DNA of 37,360 bases from Labilithrix sp. (GTDB lineage Bacteria; Myxococcota_A; Polyangia; Polyangiales; Polyangiaceae): NCBI GenBank assembly GCA_019637195.1, contig JAHBWA010000084.1, positions 1 to 37,360 on the forward strand, given 5' to 3'. The notes beneath the pieces are model-generated. The model did no database searches. It worked only from the letters and a program-made list of their open reading frames with translations, and was not told the DNA's origin. A program made the position numbers and the translations under genes. Below, piece after piece: positions 17,331 to 23,700 of the stretch. Position 1 is the stretch's first letter. The number at the start of each line of letters is the position of its first letter.

Positions 17331-18942
17331 GCCGCGCGCGCCGGCGGACGAGCGCGACGCCGGCCGCGGCGAAGAGCCAGGCGAGCGACGGAGCGGCGCC
17401 GCCGCGAGCGACGCGGCAACCGGACTGATCGTCGTCGCTCGGAGCGTCGCCGTTGGGCGCGCCGCCGGACGAGTCGCCGCCCGACGAGGCGCCGTCGCAG
17501 CCCGCGATCGGCGTGTGGGTGCAGCCCTCGGTCGGAGAGCAAACGTCGGTGGTGCACGCGTCGCCGTCGTCGCACGCGCCGCACGAGGCGCACGTCGAGG
17601 CTCCAGCGGTCGCCGCGAAGGTGCCCGGAGCGCAGGTCGCGCACGTCGCCGAGCCTGGAGCGGCGGACGCGGTCCCCGGCGCGCAGGGCGAGCACGCCGT
17701 GTCCGACGTCCCCGAGCACGCGGCGGAAGTGCGGCTGCCGGCGGCGCAGGTCGTGCAGGCCTCACACGCAGCGCCATCGAGGAAGTAGCCGGTCGCGCAC
17801 GCACCGCACTCCGCGGCGGTCGGGCCGGCGCACGCCGCGCAGCTCGCGTCGCAGGCCGCGCAGACGGTGTTGGCCGTCGCGGTGCAGGCGGCGCTCGGGT
17901 AGGTGCCGGCGGCGCACGTCGCGCACGCGGCGCAGCTCCCTCCTGAGAGGAAGCTGCCGGGCACGCAGCGGGTGCACTGGCCCGCGCCGGCGGCGGAGCA
18001 GTCGAGGCAGCTCGCGTCGGCGCACGCGGGCAGATCGGCGGCGATGCGCTGGACCTCGTCGGCGCGAACGAAGGTGTACCCGCCCGCCTTGAGCAGCGGG
18101 ACCATGTATTTCACCATGTCGAGCGTGTTGCCCTGGGCCCAGCCGTACGGATCGTGCAGCAGCACGATGCCTCGGCCGACGGAGTCGATCTCGTTGAGGT
18201 ACGCGTCGCCGCACTCCGTCGAGGTCGCGTAGCCCTTGTTCTGGAGCTGACCCTGGAAGCAGGCCCAGTCGGCGGCGGCGGCGGGGTACTGGTCGCTCGC
18301 GCCGCCGATGTCCCAGTAGATCGGCCCGACGTAGTGGCTCATCGTCGAAGTGTCGAGGGTGCCGTGCACCGCCGTGCTCCACGCGCCGAACGGCGCGCGG
18401 AAGAGGGAGCGGTTCCACGGCGTCGCGCCGTGCGCGACCATGAGCGCGTCCGTCTCGGAGAGCTCCTGGACGCGCTCGCCGACCGGGACGGAGGTGATGT
18501 TGCGGTGGGTGGTCGAGTGGTTCGCGACCAGGTGACCGTCGGCCGCGAGCTGCGCGAGGATCGCGGTCGCGTTGGCGGTCGGGGGCGAGCAGCTGCTGTT
18601 CCCCGGAAGCGTCGGCGCCTGGATGCAGGCGCCGTTCACGAAGAAGACCGCGCGGATCCCCTCGGTCTTCAGGTAGGTCGACAGCGCGGCGGTTCGCGTA
18701 CCGGGACCGTCGTCGAAGGTGAGCGCGAGCTGCTTCGCGGCCATGGTCCCCGCCCCGACGTAGTACGTCGCGTTCGTGCGCAGCTCCTGCGACGAGGCGC
18801 CGAGCGTCTCGCCGGACAGCGGCCGCGTCCCGGCGCGATCCTCCCCACACGCCCCGAGGACGACGAGGCCGGACGCGACGCATGCGGCCGCGAGCCGGCG
18901 GAGGGTGAGGGACGAACGAGGGGACGACGAGGAGGCGCTCAC
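17326..18942 (-). CDS. Polysaccharide deacetylase with Cys-rich region and MYXO-CTERM-like tail
   Basis: A 538-residue secreted protein. GTG 18942 is preferred because it gives a compact signal peptide with lipobox VLGAC (Cys32); an in-frame GTG at 18978 is possible. Residues about 68-300 are a NodB-type carbohydrate esterase (CE4) domain: LALTFDDGP (motif 1, 72-80), HSTTH (metal-binding His142 and His146), FRAPFGAW (RxPxG-type) and IVLLHD (259-264). It should remove acetyl groups from chitin-, peptidoglycan- or exopolysaccharide-type substrates. From about 305 come repeated Cys units (CAACATCAAGTYPSAACT-like; CDDGDACTTDVC) resembling growth-factor-receptor or TNFR-like repeats. The end, SGCRVARGG, a hydrophobic stretch and RRRARR, looks like a MYXO-CTERM sorting signal. 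The convergent pbpC ends 70 bp away. Confidence 0.88.
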   Translation of the reverse strand: MSASSSSPRSSLTLRRLAAACVASGLVVLGACGEDRAGTRPLSGETLGASSQELRTNATYYVGAGTMAAKQLALTFDDGPGTRTAALSTYLKTEGIRAVFFVNGACIQAPTLPGNSSCSPPTANATAILAQLAADGHLVANHSTTHRNITSVPVGERVQELSETDALMVAHGATPWNRSLFRAPFGAWSTAVHGTLDTSTMSHYVGPIYWDIGGASDQYPAAAADWACFQGQLQNKGYATSTECGDAYLNEIDSVGRGIVLLHDPYGWAQGNTLDMVKYMVPLLKAGGYTFVRADEVQRIAADLPACADASCLDCSAAGAGQCTRCVPGSFLSGGSCAACATCAAGTYPSAACTATANTVCAACDASCAACAGPTAAECGACATGYFLDGAACEACTTCAAGSRTSAACSGTSDTACSPCAPGTASAAPGSATCATCAPGTFAATAGASTCASCGACDDGDACTTDVCSPTEGCTHTPIAGCDGASSGGDSSGGAPNGDAPSDDDQSGCRVARGGAAPSLAWLFAAAGVALVRRRARR

Positions 18943-19070
18943 GCCAGGCAGCGTAGCGGCTGGAATCTCCGTGCGCACCGTCCAGTCGCGCTCCGCGGCA
19001 GGTGGCCCCGCCTACGGCGCGCGCCGGGACGAGGCCTGCGCCCGCGGGAGCGAGCCTCACGGCGCGGGAA

Positions 19071-19109
19071 TAGAATAATGTTCTAGAACATTGTTGTAGC
19101 GAGCGCTAC
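19071..19109. promoter_or_regulatory. Promoter and perfect-palindrome operator for the SDR-TetR unit
   Basis: TAGAAT (19071-19076) is a good -10 candidate; no convincing -35 is seen. Immediately after it lies the perfect 16-bp palindrome AATGTTCTAGAACATT (19077-19092), then a second inverted repeat GTAGCG-AG-CGCTAC (19096-19109), 9 bp before the SDR start. The AT-rich palindrome would overlap the transcription start, ideal for repression by the TetR protein encoded next to it, and possibly also affects the divergent deacetylase gene. The link to that TetR is inferred. Confidence 0.6.
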
Positions 19110-19118
19110 CGTCGTTTC

Positions 19119-19994
19119 ATGCCGACGCAGCGAACCGCGGTGGTCACGGGCGCCAATCGAGGGATCGGGCTCGCCGTCGCGCGGGAGCTCGCGACGCGCG
19201 GGCTCACCGTGTTCCTCGTCGTCCGCGACGCCGAGGCCGGTCTTCGCGCGGCGCGTGATCTCTCCGCGTTCGGCGACGTCCACCTCGTCCCCGGCGATCT
19301 CTCGAGCCCGACGACCACACGCTTGGCCGCGGGCCGCATCGCCCATGCCTGTCCGAAGATCGACGTCCTCGTCCACAACGCCGGCGTCTGGCCGAGCCGC
19401 CTCGAGCGCGACGATCGCGGGATCGAGCGGGCGTTCGCGGTCAACCATCTCGCGCCGTTCCTGCTGAACCACCTGCTCGAGGACGCCCTCGGCGGAGAGG
19501 TCGGCGGGCGCGTCGTCCAGGTGAGCGCCGGGCTCTACGTGAAGGGGCGCGTCGACGTCGAGCGCACCGCGCGCGGCGACGACTTCCACGCCATCCGGAC
19601 GTACGCGACGACGAAGCTCTGCAACCTGCTCTTGCTCGAGCGCTTCGCCCGGCGGCTCGAGCGGCGGCGCGTCACGATCAACGCCGTCCACCCCGGCGTG
19701 ATCCGGACCAACCTCGGCGATCGACCGGGCGCGCTCGGCGTCGTCCTCCGCGGCGTGAAGCGCCTCTGGAAGGCGCCCGAAGCGGGCGCTCGTCCCGTCG
19801 TCCGGCTCGCCCTCGATCCGGCGCTCGCCGGGGTGACGGGGCGCTACTTCGACCTCGATGAGGAGACGCCGCTCGCGCCGCTCGCGCGCGACGAGGCGCT
19901 CGCCGCGCGGCTGTGGGAGCAGGCCGAGGGCTTGTGCGCGCCAGCGCGAGAGGCGCATCATGCCGGGAGCGATGCGAGCCAGCGGTCCGGGTAA
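19119..19994 (+). CDS. Short-chain dehydrogenase/reductase, retinol dehydrogenase-like
   Basis: A 291-residue NAD(P)-dependent oxidoreductase of the classical SDR superfamily. The Rossmann cofactor motif TGANRGIG (10-17), the HNAG motif (86-89), Ser136 and catalytic Y162-x3-K166 (YATTK) are all present, and NAVHPGVIRTNL follows as in retinol-dehydrogenase/WW-oxidoreductase-like members. An Arg after the first beta strand (VVRDAEAGL) hints at NADPH use. It probably reduces or oxidises an alcohol/carbonyl group on a small lipophilic molecule; the substrate is not predictable. ATG 19119 sits 9 bp after a paired operator-like region. The tetR gene begins inside its last 35 bases, so the two are one transcript and the TetR ligand may be this enzyme's substrate (inference). 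Confidence 0.9.
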   Translation: MPTQRTAVVTGANRGIGLAVARELATRGLTVFLVVRDAEAGLRAARDLSAFGDVHLVPGDLSSPTTTRLAAGRIAHACPKIDVLVHNAGVWPSRLERDDRGIERAFAVNHLAPFLLNHLLEDALGGEVGGRVVQVSAGLYVKGRVDVERTARGDDFHAIRTYATTKLCNLLLLERFARRLERRRVTINAVHPGVIRTNLGDRPGALGVVLRGVKRLWKAPEAGARPVVRLALDPALAGVTGRYFDLDEETPLAPLARDEALAARLWEQAEGLCAPAREAHHAGSDASQRSG

Positions 19995-20622
19995 GTCGAG
20001 CCGAGCGCGCGCGTCGAGCGGACGGCGCGTCGCGAAGCGCCCTGCTGTGCGCGATACGGCGTCGCGCCTCCTCGACGCCGCGCTCCGCGTGTTCGTCGAG
20101 CGCCGGAGCACGGGCGGCTACACGGTGCACGCGGTCGTCGCGGAGAGCGGGATCAGCCTCGGGAGCCTGTATCACCACTTCGGCAGCATGGACGGCCTCT
20201 CCGCCGCGCTCTATGCGCGCTCGATGGCCTCGCTCCTCGACTCCATCGGCGACGCCGTGGAGGACGTCGAGGCGCCGCGCGCGGCCGTCACGGCCATCGT
20301 GCTCGCGTACCTCATGTTCACGGCGCGCCACAGGAACGTCGCCACGTTCATCCACGCTGCGCCCGCCGAGCGATTCCTGCCGGCACACGCCGCGGCGATC
20401 GGCGCCGACATGGAGCCGCGCCTCGCACGCATCGTCGACGCGCTTCGCCCGCACGTCGCCGCGGGCGCCGTCGTCGCGCTCCCGGCGCCGCTCCTCGAGA
20501 TGCTGATCATCGGTCCGGTCGCCGAGACCGCGCGCCGGTGGATCGCGGGCGCGCCCGGGATCGACCTCGGGGAGGCGTCGCGCCTGCTCCCGGAGCGCAT
20601 CTGGCGCGCTGTGCGAGCGTAG
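19960..20622 (+). CDS. TetR/AcrR family transcriptional regulator
   Basis: A 220-residue one-component regulator. ATG 19960 is preceded by GAGAGG with 6-nt spacing; the next ATG (19972) is too close to a purine run to be better. The N-terminal 30 residues are basic. The DNA-binding domain is clear: RDTASRLLDAALRVFVERR, then helix-turn-helix YTVHAVVAESGISLGSLYHHFGSMDGL (54-80), with the conserved SLYHHF recognition segment. The C-terminal half is helical and variable as expected for a ligand-binding and dimerisation domain. The start overlaps the SDR stop by 35 bp. The perfect palindrome at 19077-19092 before the operon is its probable operator, giving autorepression lifted by a small ligand. 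Confidence 0.92.
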   Translation: MPGAMRASGPGKSSRARASSGRRVAKRPAVRDTASRLLDAALRVFVERRSTGGYTVHAVVAESGISLGSLYHHFGSMDGLSAALYARSMASLLDSIGDAVEDVEAPRAAVTAIVLAYLMFTARHRNVATFIHAAPAERFLPAHAAAIGADMEPRLARIVDALRPHVAAGAVVALPAPLLEMLIIGPVAETARRWIAGAPGIDLGEASRLLPERIWRAVRA

Positions 20623-20661
20623 GAGCGCCGCGCTCCCTCCGCGTGCCGCGCCGACGTCCCC

Positions 20662-20749
20662 GCGTTGAGGGCGCTCGACGTCGCGGGACGAGGCCTCGCG
20701 TCGAGGGCGCTCGACGTCGCGGGACGAGGCCTCACGTCGAGGGCGCTCG
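20662..20749. repeat. 36-bp tandem repeat, about 2.4 copies
   Basis: Two copies of a 36-bp unit (20662-20697 and 20698-20733) differ at one base (GCGTTGAGG versus GCGTCGAGG). A third partial copy begins at 20734 and runs into the terminator hairpin. The core CGTCGAGGGCGCTCG appears three times, once with the T variant. The array fills the gap between the convergent tetR and giant TPR genes. Confidence 0.92.
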
Positions 20750-20760
20750 CGCCCTCGACG
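20735..20760. terminator. Strong 12-bp hairpin between convergent genes
   Basis: CGTCGAGGGCGC and GCGCCCTCGACG form a perfect 12-bp stem with a TC centre, one base beyond the stop codon of the minus-strand TPR gene. It has no T-run but could act on both converging transcripts. Its left arm is built from the third partial copy of the 36-bp repeat. Confidence 0.6.
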
Positions 20761-20761
20761 A

Positions 20762-23700
20762 TCAGCGATCCAGCCCGAGGCGGGCTCGCGCCTCGGCGTA
20801 TGCGTCGGTCACGCTGAAGGTCATCAGCTCGCGCGCCTCGGCGTGGCGCGCGATCCAGGCGGCGCGCTCCTCGGAGCCCGTCGGCGCCGCGTCCTCGTTC
20901 AGGCTCCAGGCGATGGCGTCGAGCGCGGCGTTCGGATCGCCGATGGCCAGCAGCGCCACGCGGTTCGCCCACGCGTGCGCCGCGGGCCCGAGGTTGGCCC
21001 ACTGGGCGCCGAGCATGCCCGCGGCCTCGAGCGCGATCACGCCGACGGTCGGGTCGAGGTTCCGTGGCAGCGCGGGTCCGATCCGCCGCGCCAGGTCGGT
21101 GACGCGCTTGGCGTCGATCCCCTGGGGCATGTGGCTCGGGTTGAACGCGTTGAACAGCCCCGCGACGAGCCCGGAGACCTCCTGCGGCTGCCCGCGGAGG
21201 AGCGCCGAGGCGCGCACGAGGATCATCTTCATCGCGCGGACGACGACGAACATGCGCGCGCGCTCGTTCTTCGTCTTGGCGAGCCCCTCGCCGACGAGCA
21301 AGGTCGGCGGGTTGGTGGCGAGCGGGAGCGCCACGCGGTCGAGCACCGGGGAGACGAGGATCTGCAGCGCGCCGAGGCCCACCACCGTCGCGACCGAGCC
21401 GACGGTGGCGCCGATCGGCGTCCCGGGCTGCAGCGGCGTCGCCTTGAGCAGCCGGAGGTCGACGGGCGCGACGGCGTCGAGCGCGTCGCCGGCGTGGAAG
21501 AGGAGCGCCCGGAGCGCCGGGTTGATGACGTCCGGCGTGAGCACGTCGTCGAGGCGCGGATCGACCGCGCGCGCGTCGGCGCCCATGAGGTCCGACGGCT
21601 CGCCCTCGACGGCCGCGAGCGTCGCCGCGACGACCCGCGCCGCGTCGCGCTTGCCGCGGAGCTCGAACGCGGCGTGGAGGACCTGGAAGAGCGAGGGGAC
21701 GAAGCGCCCCTGGGCGAACGCGCGCCTCGCGTCGCCCGCGGCGCGGTCGAGGAGGATCTGCATCGCCGGCATCTGGCGCTGGCGCGCGTAGAACTCCGCC
21801 ATCGCGCGGAGCGCGACGACCGACGTTGGGAACTCCTTGCGCGCGGAGTCGAGGACCTGCTCGCTCCGGCGCGGGTCGCGGCCGACGCTCTCGTGGATCT
21901 TCGCGAGCTCCACGAGGCAGGCGAGGCGCGCGTCCGGATCGGCCTCCGCGGCGACGATCTCCTGCTGCGTCTCCACGGCCTTCTGGACGTCGCCCTGGCG
22001 CTTGTAGACGTCGACGAGCCGCGTGAGGACGCCCATGTCACCGGGCGAGCGCTTGAGGACCTCCTTCAGCGCGATCTCGGCGCGCGAGAGGTTCGGCGCG
22101 TGCACCGAGTAGATCTCGCCGAGCCGCTCGTAGATCGCGCGCTGCTCGGCGACGTCGGAGAGGAGGCGGGCCAAGCGCACGTAGGCCTGCTCCGCGCCGC
22201 TCCAGTCGCCCTCCCGGATGCAGAGGTCGGCCATCGCGCTGAGCGCCGTCGTGTGGTCGGGGCGCTTCTCGAGCGCGCTCTCGAGGCACACCTTGGCCTT
22301 CGGCAGCTCGCCCATGTCGGCGAACGCGCGCGAGAGCTCGACCTCCAGGGCGACGCGCTCGTCGTCGTCCTCGACGACGTCGAGGCGCTTCTCGAGGAGC
22401 CGGGCGAGCTCTGCGTCGAGGTTCTTGTCCGCGTAGAGCGCGGAGAGGCGAGGGAAGACGTCGGCGTAGGTCGCGTCGATCTCCGCGGCCGCCTCCAGCG
22501 CGCTCATGGCGCGCTCGGCGTCGTCCACCTCGTCGAGCCAGATCTTCGCGGCGTCGTGCCAGGCCAGGAGCTGGTGCTCGCGGACTACGCTGGTGCGCGC
22601 GAGGCTCTCGCAGGCCTCGGCGGCCTGGCGGGCCTCTCCCGCGCGCTCGCGCAGCTCGGCGAGGAAGCCCCAGGTGACGACGTCCCCCGGGTCCTCGTTC
22701 GCCGCCTGCTCGAGGTGCGCGCGCGCGTCCTCGTCGCGCCCGAGCCGCGCGGCGGCCTCGCTCGCGCGGAGGAGGAGCGAGGCGCGCTCCGCTGGCCTGT
22801 GCGTGCGCTCGAGCAGCGCGAGGGTGACCTCGAGGAGCGCCGCGTCGTCCTTACGAGCGCGCGCGTGCGCGGAGAGCGCCCGGAGGGCCCAGAGGGACGC
22901 CTCGGGCTGCGTCGCCGCGAGCCGCGCCATGTCGTGCGTATGCTCCCACGCGCTCGCCGGGTCGTCGGCGGTCGCGTTGACCTGCGCGTCGCGCACGCGG
23001 AGCCGCGCCGCGTGCTGCGCGTGGCCCGTCGACTCGCCGCCGGCCGTGCCGTCGAGCGCGATCGCGATCTGCTCGAAGACGGGGCCGAGCTCGTCGTCGC
23101 GCCCCTCGCTGATGAGGGCGTGCTCCAGCCATCGGAGGCTCGGCTTGTGCCGCGGGGACTCCTCGAGGATCGAGCGATGCCACAGCAGCGTGGCGGCGGC
23201 GTCGCTCTTGCCGACCTCGTCGAGGTGAGCCAGGCGCTCGAGCGCCTCGCGGCGCAGCGGCTCATCGCCTCCTGCCTTCGTCAGCTCCATCAGCGCTTCG
23301 GCCTGGCGGGTGACGTCGCCGGTGGCGAGCTCGGCGCGCTCGACGATGGGCGTCGACAGCCCGTGGTCGCCTGCGTCCGCGGCCCGCCGCGCCGCGGCGA
23401 GCGTCCGGGCGGCGTCACCGGCGCGGTCGTGCTCCAGCGCGGCTTCGAGCCAGAGCAGCGCGGCTCCCGGTCCGGTCGCTGCCTCCGCGCGCTTCTCGCG
23501 CCACGCGCCGCGATCGGCGGGGGGCTCCGGCGCGAGGCGCTCGTGCAGCTCGCGGAGCGCGACGTCGTCGGGGCGCGCCCGGTGCGCCTCCTCGAGCCGC
23601 GTGCTCGCCAGCTCGGGATCGCGATCGGCGATCAGCAGAGCCTCCCGCACGGCGTCGAGCGCGGTCTCGAGCGGATCGGTCGCGTACGCGCGGCGCTCGT

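Noticed and set aside
14876..17428. Long alternative plus-strand frame over pbpC and beyond
   Set aside because: pbpC in another frame has all catalytic motifs; this frame gives Arg/Ala-rich noise.
19077..19092. LexA/SOS-box reading of the palindrome AATGTTCTAGAACATT
   Set aside because: GTTC and GAAC are oriented and spaced differently from LexA boxes I know, and the adjacent TetR gene is a simpler explanation.
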